Shown here: piece by piece, positions 6,524 through 15,576 of the stretch
Layout of the letters: each line of letters starts with the position of its first letter
How positions within the stretch are numbered: the stretch's first letter is position 1
Origin: Chlorogloea sp. CCALA 695
Lineage (GTDB): Bacteria; Cyanobacteriota; Cyanobacteriia; Cyanobacteriales; Chroococcidiopsidaceae
Assembly (NCBI RefSeq): GCF_003003885.1
Contig: NZ_PVWN01000013.1
Coordinates: forward strand, 1-64,000
DNA: 64,000 bases
Direction of reading: 5' to 3'
Notes under the pieces: model-generated
Seen by the model: only the letters and a program-made list of their open reading frames with translations
Databases searched by the model: none
What the model was told of the DNA's origin: nothing
Made by a program: the position numbers and the translations under genes

Positions 6524-8248
6524 TTATAAACACCAAATTTCATAATAAGCTTTATGAGCCATTGATTCACCTCGCTCTTTAATTTCCTTTTCACTCCACT
6601 GATTGGCACTTATTAAATCAACATCAAGCGGATATTTTTTATTTTTCAAAATATCAATTTTCTTCCTAAAGTCTAAATCTTTTAAGTCCTCACCGTTGGT
6701 TATTTTATCTACTAATATTAAATTTCCTATATTACCAACTATTGCTTCGTCTCCTTTTGATTGAGGTAGTAAATGTTCAATACTGGCAGAAATATAATCA
6801 ATTGGTAGCCCATTTATATTTTCACCTATAAGTTTTTCCAGTATATATTGAATAATTTTTTTGTCTCTTTGTTTATTTTTTGTGTATATTAAGTCCATAA
6901 AATCAACATTAAATTCATCAAAGCTAGGCAGTTTTTCTTGAAGCTTTCTTGATAATTCATTAATAATTGACTGAATTTTATCTAGACTATCAGTTTTAGA
7001 TAGGTCTTGAGCAATTTTGGAATATAATGGTGCAATTGAACCAGAGGATCTTTGAGAAGTGATTGCATTGAAAATAAAATGAAAACATTCTATTTTCCAT
7101 AGAAGCTTACGCACTATTCTTAAAGTTATTTTTCCTTCTCTATATGCCCTAATAATAGATAAAATCATTGAGGTTTGTTGTTTGACATTAAAAAGACGTA
7201 ATGCTTTTAAAGATTTTTGAATACTGTTTTTTTCTTCAGGGTTCCATTGATGGTTCTCTGGAGACACAATAGAAACATAATACTCTGAATTTTTTTGAAG
7301 TTCTAATAATAATAGATGAGATTTGTTCTCAGATTCGTTGCTACTAGAAGAACTAATATGCTTTTTAATTTCACCAAATAATTGTTTTTGAGTAGTATCA
7401 CCATATTTAGAAAGCCAATGATGATATAAAAAACTTTCTACAATATTTTTATCTAATCCATTATCATCAAATTTTTCTAATATCCCATTCCATATAACTT
7501 TATATGTGTCTAAATTAATATTAGAAGCCCTTAACTTCTGTAATAATAAATTTTTTACTAAATCTTGTGTAGTAAGGTCTTTCCCTCTAGTATTAAGAGT
7601 TTCAAAAATTAAATAAGCATCATCTTCATTATCTAATTGAATAAAGACTAATTTTAATGAAAGAATTTTATTTCTTATGTTTTTTAGGCTATCTATAATT
7701 TGATTTTTTCGTTCTTGAAACAAGGAATTAGAACAATCATTTTTATCATACTTAGGAATTATATCATAAATCTTTTTATTAATTAATTCAAATGCGGATT
7801 TTAAATTTTGTTCTTCATTCCCTACATTACATTTTATATCTACTTTTTTAAAACTTTGTATGTATCCTTGTAAATAAGGAAACGAGGTTTCTGCATTCAA
7901 AATATATTCATTTATATTATCTATGTTTGCTTTTTCAATATATTGATGTACTCCTTTAGCTAAGTTTTCATCTTCATAATCAAGAAAAGCATTTCTTATA
8001 GCAGCCAGCATTAATGTAATAGTTGTCAATCTTTGTTGTCCATCAACTATTCCATAATACGGTTTTTCTGTTTGATAAACAACCATTGAGCCTATAAAAT
8101 AGTGTTTGTAATCTCTTATGACAATATCTTCCCAAAAATTAATAACCTCCTCCTCCATCCATGAATAAGGTCGTTGAAATCTTGGTATTTTAAAGTAACC
8201 TAGAGCGAAAATATCTTGAACTTCTTTGTCGTTAGCTTCTATTTTCAT
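6524..8248 (-). CDS. DUF262/DUF1524 protein, GmrSD-like putative nuclease
   Basis: A 574-residue protein with the two hallmark parts of GmrSD-type enzymes. The N-terminal DUF262 (ParB-like NTPase) part carries IPRFQRPYSW (residues 21-30), FIGSMVVY (51-58) and the signature DGQQRLTTI (69-77), with FETLNTRGKDLTTQDLVKN further on. The C-terminal DUF1524 part is an HNH-type nuclease: SIEHLLPQSKGDEAIVGNIG (about residues 489-508; His492), then NLILVD. GmrSD enzymes are type IV restriction systems that cut modified phage DNA, and related DUF262 proteins occur in defence islands. Here both domains are on one chain, as in single-protein forms. The gene is strikingly AT-rich compared with its neighbours, which suggests acquisition by transfer. 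It stands alone between unrelated genes. The role in defence is inferred. Confidence 0.8.
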   Translation of the reverse strand: MKIEANDKEVQDIFALGYFKIPRFQRPYSWMEEEVINFWEDIVIRDYKHYFIGSMVVYQTEKPYYGIVDGQQRLTTITLMLAAIRNAFLDYEDENLAKGVHQYIEKANIDNINEYILNAETSFPYLQGYIQSFKKVDIKCNVGNEEQNLKSAFELINKKIYDIIPKYDKNDCSNSLFQERKNQIIDSLKNIRNKILSLKLVFIQLDNEDDAYLIFETLNTRGKDLTTQDLVKNLLLQKLRASNINLDTYKVIWNGILEKFDDNGLDKNIVESFLYHHWLSKYGDTTQKQLFGEIKKHISSSSSNESENKSHLLLLELQKNSEYYVSIVSPENHQWNPEEKNSIQKSLKALRLFNVKQQTSMILSIIRAYREGKITLRIVRKLLWKIECFHFIFNAITSQRSSGSIAPLYSKIAQDLSKTDSLDKIQSIINELSRKLQEKLPSFDEFNVDFMDLIYTKNKQRDKKIIQYILEKLIGENINGLPIDYISASIEHLLPQSKGDEAIVGNIGNLILVDKITNGEDLKDLDFRKKIDILKNKKYPLDVDLISANQWSEKEIKERGESMAHKAYYEIWCL

Positions 8249-8427
8249 TGACTTTATGACCTGTATTGATAGAAAGATTAACTAATCTAGTCGTATTAAG
8301 CTAGTAAATTTTAGCAGAAAAAATTGAATTAAAGATTAGCTAAAACGTCTTAGAGGCAGTAGAAAATATCTTCTTGGACGTGCAAACAATAAAGGTTTTT
8401 ACGATAGATATCATCCCATATCCTTAT

Positions 8428-11400
8428 TTATTTAGGACTGACGTTCTCCTCAACGATCGCCTCTGCTTGATGAACCAAACTTCGTAATTTATCGACCATT
8501 TGAGCATCAACACCTTGCCACAACCCCCGTTGATGCGCCTCTAACAACCGTTCTGCCATATCTCGCAACGCCCAAGGGTTCTTATTTTGCACAAAATCCT
8601 GCACTGCGGGATCGAATAAATAAGCATCCGCGACACCTTGATACATATAATCTTCAACGCAACGGGTTGTAGCATCGTAAGCAAACAAATAATCTACCGT
8701 CGCCGCCATTTCAAACGCACCTTTGTAGCCGTGACGCATTACCCCGCTAATCCACTTAGGATTGACGACGCGAGAACGATACACTCTGGCGATTTCTTCC
8801 TTTAGTTGACGGACGCGCGGATTAGCTGCAATGGAATTATCACCAAAATAAGTTTGAGGATTTTTGCCTGTTAGCGATCGCACCGCCGCCGTTAAGCCGC
8901 CTTGAAACTGATAATAATCATCCGAATCTAACAAATCGTGTTCGCGGTTATCTTGATTGTGCAATACAATTTGCATTGATTTGAGCCTTTGTTCAAAAGC
9001 TTCTGGCGCTGCGCGACCTTCTTTTTTGCCGGAGTATGCGTAACAACTCCAGTTGATGTATGCACGGGCTAAATCGCTGTCATCATTCCAGTTTTGCGCC
9101 TCAATCAAGCCTTGCAAACCCGCACCATAAGCCCCAGGTTTAGAACCAAAAACTCGGTAATGAGCGTTTATTTGCGCTTGTTCTAAGCTTTTACCCGATG
9201 CTAACCATGTCTGCACTTCACTTTTTACTTTTGCTGCTATGGGGTTTTGATCATCTGCTTCTTCTAGCGCCGCTACTTTTGTAACCGCCGCATCAAATAA
9301 ATCGATTAAATTGGGAAAAGCATCGCGGAAAAAGCCAGAAATCCGCAGAGTTACATCTACGCGGGGGCGACCTAAAACTGATAATGGCAAAATTTCAAAG
9401 TCTACCACTCGCCGCGAAACTCCATCCCATACAGGCTGTACTCCAAGTAATGCCAACGCTTCCGCAATATCATCGCCTCCCGTCCGCATAGTCGAAGTTC
9501 CCCAAACAGATAAGCCCAAAGTTTGAGGATATTCGCCGTTTTCTTGGGTATAGCGTTCAATTAATACCTCTGCCGCCTTCTTGCCAATACTCCAGGCTGT
9601 TTCCGTCGGAATACCGCGAATATCTACCGAATAGAAATTACGCCCCGTTGGTAATACTTCTGGACGACCCCGCGTAGGCGCACCGGAAGCGCCGCTAGGA
9701 ATGTAGCCGCCATCAAGTCCATGCAATAAGTTAATAATTTCTCGGTCGGTTTGTTGCAATGCTGGAATTAAGCGGAGTTTTACCCAATCCATCAGAGGAT
9801 TAGTTGTTTCTAGATTGGCGATCGCCCTTGGCGCTACCCCTTGGGTAATCGCCCTTGGCGCTACCCCTTGGGTAATCGCCCTTGGCGCTACCCCTTGGGT
9901 AATCGCCCTTGGCGCTACCCCCTGGGTAATCGCATTTTCAACTAAACTAGCTGCATATTCTTCAATAACTTCTACCGCATCTCCTACTGTGCGACAAGAG
10001 TAATTTTTTTCAGTCAGGATTTGCTGACTAATCGCTGATAACGAAAGTCCCAAATCAGTAGTCAAAGGGGCAAAATCTAAACCCCAATCTGTTGCGATCG
10101 CTGAAGTTAAACCAATTCGTCCATTACTAGGTTGACGAGAAATTGCCACTATCAAGTCGCGTAGTTGTACTCCTTGGGGACATTGCCCAAAAATATGCAA
10201 TCCATCCCGAATTTGGGCTTCTTTGAGTTCGCACAAATAGCTGTCTAGATAATTCAAAATTGAGGATATTTCTGTAGAAGTATCCACAGCTAAGTTTTCT
10301 TGGGTAACTAATTGCATAATGCGATCGCGTAAAATTGGAACTCGCACCGGATCTAAACCTTGCGCCTCATAATATTCATCAACCAAGCCCTCTAATTGCT
10401 GCAAACCCCCATAAAGTTCGGCGCGAGTCATGGGCGGCGTGAGATGGTCTAAAATTACCGCTTGGGCGCGTCGTTTAGCCTGCGATCCCTCTCCCGGATC
10501 GTTGACAATAAATGGGTAAAAATGCGGCATCGCACCTATTGCTACTTCTGGGTAACATTCGTTTGATAAAGCTATACTCTTACCAGGCAACCATTCCAAA
10601 TTGCCATGTTTACCCACACTCACTATCGCATTAGCGCCAAATACCTCGCGCACCCAATAGTAAAAAGCTAGATAATCGTGGGTAGGTTCCAAATCTGGCG
10701 CGTGATAATTCAAACTAGGGTCTTTGTCGTAACCTCGTGATGGCTGAATCCCTACAAACACATTACCCAACTGCACCCCAGCAATTGCAAAGTTATCTTT
10801 TGCGTCACCCCAGCGATCGCAGATTCCTTTTTTTACTGCTGCTGGTAAACTTGCAAAATACTCCTCATACTCTGCGCCGCCTAAAGATTGCCTAACTTTT
10901 CTCAACTCGCGTCCTTCGGGATCGTTAGTTACTCCAGACACCAATAGTTGCATCAATTCGTCACTACTGGCGGGTAAATCTTTCACCTCGTAACCCGCCG
11001 CCTGCAAAGCTTTGAGAATTTCAATACAACTAGCGGGAGTATCCAAACCTACGCCATTAGCCAGCCTACCATCACGGTTAGGATAATTTGCCAAAATCAG
11101 CGCAATTCGTCGTTCTCGGGGTGGGGAGTTACGCAGACTTACCCATTTTGCTGCTAAATCTGCAACAAAATCAATGCGATCGCCTTTTGGTTGATAAACA
11201 ACTACATCTGTTTCTAAATCGGGATTTTGCGCTTCTACTCCTTTAAAAGAAATTGCTCTAGTAATAATTCTCCCGTCTACTTCGGGTAATGCGACATTCA
11301 TTGCTAAATCGCGGGGTGAAAGTCCTTGCAACTGCGATTCCCAACTTTGGGCCGTACCGCTACTAAAAATTGCCTGTAATACCGGGATATCTAGCTTTTC

Positions 11401-12243
11401 CCATAAATCTAGCTGCGGCGTTTCCGTCTCCAATCGCGCCAAAGAAAAGCTAGTTGTATTGAGAAGTAAATCAACTCCTTGTAAATACTCTAATAATTCC
11501 CCTTGTACTTCTAAGTCGCGCAAAGAAGATACAAATACAGGGATTGCTTGTAAATTCCTAGCCGTCAAAGCTTGACAAAGTGCCTCAATGGGGATTGTAT
11601 TTCCGGCTAAATAATGAGCGCGGTAGAATAAAATGCCAACTCTTGGCGCATCCGTAATCGAAGTATAAGGATATAAGCCTATGCGGGGAACGTTTTGGGG
11701 CGGTGGTGGATTGTAGGGAGAATTATTTAGAGTGCGATTACCCAGGGGGTAGCGCCAAAGGCGATCGCAAACAAACTGCAAAGCGTGGATAATATTCTCA
11801 ACTCCACCCTCAGTAAAATAACGCCACAACTGATTGACAGTAGCTAAAGCAACGGTAGAATAGTTAATTAATTCAGGATCGGTGCGATCGTCTCCAGGAA
11901 TAACAATTAAAGCTGCACCTGTTTTTTGTACAGTTTCCTGTACTACTTCTAAACCGTAACTCCAATAAGCCCTTCCCCCCAAGAGGCGCAAAATAATAAC
12001 TTGCGCTTTTTCTAAAACTTCTTCCGCATAAGTATCAATAGTTAACTGTTGTTGCAATTGTAAGAGATTGGCAACCCGCAAGGCTGGAAAACCTACAGGT
12101 AACTTACTTACGGCGGCGGCAATTGTTTGAATATCTGTATCCGCCGCCGTTAATAATACTATAGGAGCAGGAGTTTGTTCTAAAAAGATGACTCCCTCCG
12201 CTTGGGGGTTCCATCCTCCCGGTGTGGCGCTAATCCGATGCAC
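8428..12243 (-). CDS. cobN: cobaltochelatase subunit CobN
   Basis: CobN is the large subunit of the ATP-dependent aerobic cobaltochelatase that inserts cobalt into the corrin ring during cobalamin synthesis. It is the relative of ChlH of chlorophyll synthesis. The 1271-residue product begins MHRISATPGGWNPQAEG, the usual cyanobacterial CobN start, from a GTG codon at 12243. It has the family blocks LANYPNRDGRLANGVGLDTP (about residues 383-402), SVGKHGNLEWLPGKSIALSN (about 540-560) and SVWGTSTMRTGGDDIAEALA (about 910-930). Two insertions make it unusual: four 9-residue ITQGVAPRA repeats at residues 771-808, and about a dozen extra residues (RYPLGNRTLNNSP) just after residue 160, both from a mobile repeat. 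It starts 21 bases after the cyanophycin synthetase stop, so the two are probably cotranscribed. No cobalamin riboswitch can fit in that gap. Confidence 0.9.
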   Translation of the reverse strand: MHRISATPGGWNPQAEGVIFLEQTPAPIVLLTAADTDIQTIAAAVSKLPVGFPALRVANLLQLQQQLTIDTYAEEVLEKAQVIILRLLGGRAYWSYGLEVVQETVQKTGAALIVIPGDDRTDPELINYSTVALATVNQLWRYFTEGGVENIIHALQFVCDRLWRYPLGNRTLNNSPYNPPPPQNVPRIGLYPYTSITDAPRVGILFYRAHYLAGNTIPIEALCQALTARNLQAIPVFVSSLRDLEVQGELLEYLQGVDLLLNTTSFSLARLETETPQLDLWEKLDIPVLQAIFSSGTAQSWESQLQGLSPRDLAMNVALPEVDGRIITRAISFKGVEAQNPDLETDVVVYQPKGDRIDFVADLAAKWVSLRNSPPRERRIALILANYPNRDGRLANGVGLDTPASCIEILKALQAAGYEVKDLPASSDELMQLLVSGVTNDPEGRELRKVRQSLGGAEYEEYFASLPAAVKKGICDRWGDAKDNFAIAGVQLGNVFVGIQPSRGYDKDPSLNYHAPDLEPTHDYLAFYYWVREVFGANAIVSVGKHGNLEWLPGKSIALSNECYPEVAIGAMPHFYPFIVNDPGEGSQAKRRAQAVILDHLTPPMTRAELYGGLQQLEGLVDEYYEAQGLDPVRVPILRDRIMQLVTQENLAVDTSTEISSILNYLDSYLCELKEAQIRDGLHIFGQCPQGVQLRDLIVAISRQPSNGRIGLTSAIATDWGLDFAPLTTDLGLSLSAISQQILTEKNYSCRTVGDAVEVIEEYAASLVENAITQGVAPRAITQGVAPRAITQGVAPRAITQGVAPRAIANLETTNPLMDWVKLRLIPALQQTDREIINLLHGLDGGYIPSGASGAPTRGRPEVLPTGRNFYSVDIRGIPTETAWSIGKKAAEVLIERYTQENGEYPQTLGLSVWGTSTMRTGGDDIAEALALLGVQPVWDGVSRRVVDFEILPLSVLGRPRVDVTLRISGFFRDAFPNLIDLFDAAVTKVAALEEADDQNPIAAKVKSEVQTWLASGKSLEQAQINAHYRVFGSKPGAYGAGLQGLIEAQNWNDDSDLARAYINWSCYAYSGKKEGRAAPEAFEQRLKSMQIVLHNQDNREHDLLDSDDYYQFQGGLTAAVRSLTGKNPQTYFGDNSIAANPRVRQLKEEIARVYRSRVVNPKWISGVMRHGYKGAFEMAATVDYLFAYDATTRCVEDYMYQGVADAYLFDPAVQDFVQNKNPWALRDMAERLLEAHQRGLWQGVDAQMVDKLRSLVHQAEAIVEENVSPK
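9818..9933 (-). repeat. 27-bp in-frame tandem repeat inside cobN
   Basis: Four head-to-tail units of 27 bases, read on the minus strand as GCGATTACCC then A(A/G)GGGGTAGCGCCAAGG, end in a HIP1 octamer. Because the unit is a multiple of three it keeps the cobN frame open and encodes ITQGVAPRA four times. The same unit occurs once more in each orientation, at 11734-11768 (in cobN) and 18205-18239 (end of nanE). Confidence 0.9.
11734..11768 (+). repeat. HIP1-containing dispersed repeat, single copy in cobN
   Basis: A 35-base copy: GCGATTACCC, AGGGGGTAGCGCCAAAGG, then CGATCGC. It differs from the nanE copy at one base. It lies inside cobN in the opposite orientation to the 27-bp array, so it is translated in a different frame and gives residues around RLWRYPLGNRTL. 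An internal TACCC/GGGTA inverted repeat could form a small hairpin. Confidence 0.8.
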
Positions 12244-12264
12244 GATGTTTTTTGCAATGAAGAC

Positions 12265-14178
12265 CTACAAAATCGTAGCAATTTCTTTGAGATAGACGCG
12301 AGAAAATGGCTCATTTTCCCCAAGATCGTATTGTTCAATCAAACCTTGGCGTTTAATAGAGATACTATTGCTCTCTTTTGTTACCAAAATTGCCTCCTCA
12401 GCCATGTTTCGCGCCAACATCATCTCGGTTTCGGTGGGATTATCCAAAATTACGATGTTGCTACCCGTGTAAAACATCCCTTCTCTTTCGAGAATATTTC
12501 CTTGATACTCAGCAATTAGTAAGTCAAGCTTAGGATTGCGTAACAAATTCTGTACGTTGCTGTTGTAGTCTTTATTCAGATTCTTTTCAGCACGATTGAT
12601 AGATACTCTCTCTTTACAAACAGCACCAATTGTCCAGTCAGGATGTTGTAAAAGAATATAGTCAATAATTGCCTCTAACTCCTCCACAGCAATGTTATTG
12701 AAAGTAATTAAGGGAATTTTGGCATCGCTATCAGAAGCAAAAAATGTCTCCAAAATCCGCGATGGAACATCTACACTTTCTCCCGTAGCAGGGTTGAGGT
12801 GCATAAAAATACCCGGTGCTGAATTTATCTCCAAAATCCCAAAACCGCCATCTTTCCAGGAGTTCGATAAGGATTGTGCGATCGCATCTATCCCTAAACA
12901 AGTTAACCTAAAATGCTGGGCGATATCTTGCGCCAACACAATATTATCAGGATGCACCGATGAAGTTGCATCCATACTCACCCCACCCGCAGACAAATTA
13001 GCAACTTTACGCAGATATACAGTCTGTCCTTTTTCAATGACGCTATCTAAACTCCAACCTTGTTCTTCTAAATACAACTCCATCGCCTCATCGCGTTGAA
13101 TTTTACTCAAAGCCGAAGTTGGCGTATCTCTACGAGCTTTGGTGCGATTTTCTCGCTCAATTAGTTCATCAATACTCAGTCTTCCATCACCTTCCACCCA
13201 AGCAGGACGGCGCTCGGTAGCAGCAACAAACCGACCATTGACGCATAGCAACCGAAAATCTGCCCCCGAAACACTTTTTTCGACAATTACCCGCGTCGGT
13301 TGGTCGTCAGGAATCGCCTTAATAGCCCGTGAAAAAGCCGCCTTCAATTCTTCCGCGTCTTGTACATCCGCCGTCACCCCAATACCTTTATGACCGACTA
13401 CAGGCTTCACTGCGACAGGGTAGCCGATACTTTTAGCTACAGAAATTGCTTCGTCACGAGTTAAAACAATACTTCCTGTAGGGATGGGAAAGCCCAAAGT
13501 ATTTAAAAAAGCCTTGCAATCATCTTTACGAGTAGTAAAGTCTGAATCTATATGACTATCGCTGTCAAAAGTTGTAGCTATACCACGAACTTGCTTTTTG
13601 CCATAGCCGTATTGCATCAACCCTTCATCCCACAGATAAAAAGTAGGAATACTTTTAAAGGCGGCGGTACGTAACAAAGCATAAACTGTTGGGCCACCGT
13701 AAGCACTTCGCCTAAACATATCTTGAATTACTCTAATCTGCTCGTCAAAGACAATTTTCTGCTTTTGAGTCATCGCCTCAAACCAGTCCCACACAAAGTA
13801 CACAACCGATTTACTTGTCCGCGCGTGGAGCGATTGCACCGCAATAATTGCTTCGTCTTCCCCTTGTTTGCAACTCCACTTATCCAAATGCAAACCCATG
13901 TCTAGCTGTCCAACTTCTGCAACCGTCCGGGCGAATAACTGCGCGTAGGAGTTGTAACCACCTTCAACATTGAGCATCTGCGGATAAAATTCGCCAATTA
14001 TTTGTAAATATTCCTCAATTTCTAACGGTTCTTCGTACCCTGTTAGCGTAAAGTTAAATACCAATGCTCCCGTTTCCAAATAAGGGTTTGCTCCCTGGTA
14101 GTGCTTGATATTAAAAATGTCGAATGCGTCAGATTTTCTCGCATTGACGCGAATCTCCATGTTACGAGATTGAACCAT
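12265..14178 (-). CDS. cphA2: cyanophycin synthetase, short CphA2-like form
   Basis: A 637-residue cyanophycin synthetase homologue. The N-terminal domain (residues 1-220) carries the conserved block QYGYGKKQVRGIATTFDSDS then HIDSDFTTRKDDCKAFL. An ATP-grasp domain follows (about 225-480) with SIGYPVAVKPVVGHKGIGVT, VSGADFRLLCVNGRFVAATE and GILEINSAPGIFMHLNPATG. Full-length CphA1 is about 870-900 residues and ends in a Mur-ligase domain with a P-loop; here the C-terminal 150 residues keep only a remnant without a GKT-type P-loop. That is the published layout of CphA2, which re-polymerises beta-Asp-Arg dipeptides. The function is inferred from this layout. AAGGAG six bases before the ATG supports the start. 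cobN follows after 21 bases; cphB lies divergently beyond one small gene. Confidence 0.82.
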   Translation of the reverse strand: MVQSRNMEIRVNARKSDAFDIFNIKHYQGANPYLETGALVFNFTLTGYEEPLEIEEYLQIIGEFYPQMLNVEGGYNSYAQLFARTVAEVGQLDMGLHLDKWSCKQGEDEAIIAVQSLHARTSKSVVYFVWDWFEAMTQKQKIVFDEQIRVIQDMFRRSAYGGPTVYALLRTAAFKSIPTFYLWDEGLMQYGYGKKQVRGIATTFDSDSHIDSDFTTRKDDCKAFLNTLGFPIPTGSIVLTRDEAISVAKSIGYPVAVKPVVGHKGIGVTADVQDAEELKAAFSRAIKAIPDDQPTRVIVEKSVSGADFRLLCVNGRFVAATERRPAWVEGDGRLSIDELIERENRTKARRDTPTSALSKIQRDEAMELYLEEQGWSLDSVIEKGQTVYLRKVANLSAGGVSMDATSSVHPDNIVLAQDIAQHFRLTCLGIDAIAQSLSNSWKDGGFGILEINSAPGIFMHLNPATGESVDVPSRILETFFASDSDAKIPLITFNNIAVEELEAIIDYILLQHPDWTIGAVCKERVSINRAEKNLNKDYNSNVQNLLRNPKLDLLIAEYQGNILEREGMFYTGSNIVILDNPTETEMMLARNMAEEAILVTKESNSISIKRQGLIEQYDLGENEPFSRVYLKEIATIL

Positions 14179-14287
14179 AAAAAACTCCTTTTAGCTAAAT
14201 GCGCTCTCTTGAAAATATAACTTTTGAAAGGTGTAAGGCATCACGCTTTTGGTTAACAATATACAAAACACTTTAGAAAATCCATTT

Positions 14288-14509
14288 ATGAGACAGCCAA
14301 ATATATCTCAAAAGGAAGCTGAACTCAGAGATGAAATTAAAGAACTTGCCCAAAAAGCTTTTCATCTTAAGTTAATAGCTGGTTATGGAGATGGGTCAGA
14401 TGACCATGAATATCAAATTGTATATGAAGGCAAACCCAGACATCTACCTTTAGAAAGAGCTAAAGAGTTTCTCAACGGTTTAATTGAGCGGAGTCTTTTG
14501 GTTGAATAG
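14288..14509 (+). CDS. small conserved hypothetical protein
   Basis: A 73-residue soluble protein between the cyanophycin synthetase and cyanophycinase genes: MRQPNISQKEAELRDEIKEL, then AQKAFHLKLIAGYGDG, then an acidic-to-basic stretch with YQIVYEGKPRHLPLERAKEF. The first half is helical. No domain is recognised. I start at the ATG at 14288; an in-frame TTG at 14249 would add 13 residues and cannot be excluded. A clear terminator follows, so it forms its own short transcript. Its place between cphA2-like and cphB genes suggests, but does not show, a link to cyanophycin. Confidence 0.6.
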   Translation: MRQPNISQKEAELRDEIKELAQKAFHLKLIAGYGDGSDDHEYQIVYEGKPRHLPLERAKEFLNGLIERSLLVE

Positions 14510-14544
14510 TTTTTAACACAACTGCTTTTAAATTTAGTTCTAGC

Positions 14545-14570
14545 AAAGATGGATAGTACCCATCTTTTTT
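14545..14570 (+). terminator. Rho-independent terminator
   Basis: AAAGATGG (14545-14552) pairs with CCATCTTT (14560-14567) over a seven-base loop and runs into a T tract ending at 14570. It ends the small gene upstream and separates it from cphB. Confidence 0.75.
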
Positions 14571-14721
14571 ATTGAGCGCCAAAAACCTTATTCCTGATTC
14601 TTCAATCTTCAAACCGCAAAGTCACAATTTTCTGTATAGATATCTACCGAACAGTAGTTTTATTAGCAGATTTCTTCATGATTTATTAGAAATAGTCACA
14701 AAAGCTTGAAGGGATATTGTC

Positions 14722-15558
14722 GTGAGTGAAAGCAGTGGACAGCTATTAATTATTGGTGGTGCGGAAGACAAAGAGGGAGATTGTAAAATCTTGCGCGAAT
14801 TTGTGCGTCGTGCTGGGGGAGTAAATGCGCGAATTGTGGTAATGACCGTAGCGACCGAAATGCCTAGAGAAGTAGGAGAGAACTATATTAGAGTATTTGA
14901 GCGCTTAGGAGCGGAGGATATTCGTATAGTTGACACTGTGCAACGAGAAGATGCAAGCTCATCTACTTACTTAGAAGCAGTAAACAAAGCTACAGGGATA
15001 TTTTTTACTGGCGGCGATCAATCTCGAATCACCAGTATACTCAAAGACACCGAAATTGACGCGGCGATTCAAAAACGCTACCAAGAAGGGATAATAGTTG
15101 CGGGGACAAGTGCAGGTGCAGCGATGATGCCTGATGTGATGATCGTTGAAGGCGATTCGGAAACAAATCCGCGCGTCAATGTTGTAGAAATGGCTCCTGG
15201 TATGGGTTTTTTGCCTGGAATAGTCGTAGATCAACATTTTCTCCAGCGTGGGCGTTTGGGGCGCTTACTTTCGGCGCTAGCACAGCAACCTGCCGTCTTA
15301 GGAATTGGGATTGATGAAAATACTTCTGTATTAGTACAGAATAATAAACTGCAAGTAGTTGGCGAAGGTGCAGTAACAGTTGTAGATGTGGCGGACATAA
15401 TTCACACTAATATTGGTGAAATCCTCAAAGATGAAGCTTTAGCAATTTGTGGAGCTAAGTTACACATTCTCCCCGATGGTTATAAGTTCGATTTGACTTC
15501 ACGCAAGCCAATGGTTGAGGATCTTGTCGAAAGAGAAGTAGCAACAATTAACGCCTAA
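14722..15558 (+). CDS. cphB: cyanophycinase
   Basis: CphB is the serine exopeptidase (peptidase family S51) that releases beta-Asp-Arg dipeptides from cyanophycin granules. The 278-residue product has the S51 layout: LLIIGGAEDKEG (residues 8-19), FFTGGDQSRI (94-103), and the nucleophile elbow AGTSAGAAMM with Ser130. DQHFLQRGRLGRLL and GIGIDENTSVLV supply the rest of the active site. Length is normal. The start is GTG at 14722 with AAGGGA upstream. It lies divergent to the cphA2-like gene instead of in tandem with cphA1 as in many cyanobacteria, so here degradation and dipeptide re-condensation sit side by side. A hairpin terminator follows. Confidence 0.93.
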   Translation: MSESSGQLLIIGGAEDKEGDCKILREFVRRAGGVNARIVVMTVATEMPREVGENYIRVFERLGAEDIRIVDTVQREDASSSTYLEAVNKATGIFFTGGDQSRITSILKDTEIDAAIQKRYQEGIIVAGTSAGAAMMPDVMIVEGDSETNPRVNVVEMAPGMGFLPGIVVDQHFLQRGRLGRLLSALAQQPAVLGIGIDENTSVLVQNNKLQVVGEGAVTVVDVADIIHTNIGEILKDEALAICGAKLHILPDGYKFDLTSRKPMVEDLVEREVATINA

Positions 15559-15576
15559 ATTGCTGGGTAAGATTTG

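Noticed and set aside
9818-9933. Possible CRISPR array
   Set aside because: Units are contiguous with no spacers, keep the cobN frame, and no cas genes are in the window.
9815-10003. Rightward 62-codon frame rich in ALGATPWVI repeats
   Set aside because: It is the opposite-strand reading of the 27-base repeat array within cobN; codon use and length come from the repeat, not from a gene.
12244-12264. Cobalamin riboswitch expected upstream of cobN
   Set aside because: Only 21 bases separate cobN from the upstream stop, too short for the element, and no B12-box-like sequence was seen nearby.
12202-12519. 105-codon rightward frame across the cphA2/cobN junction
   Set aside because: Antisense to two well-supported genes with no family features.
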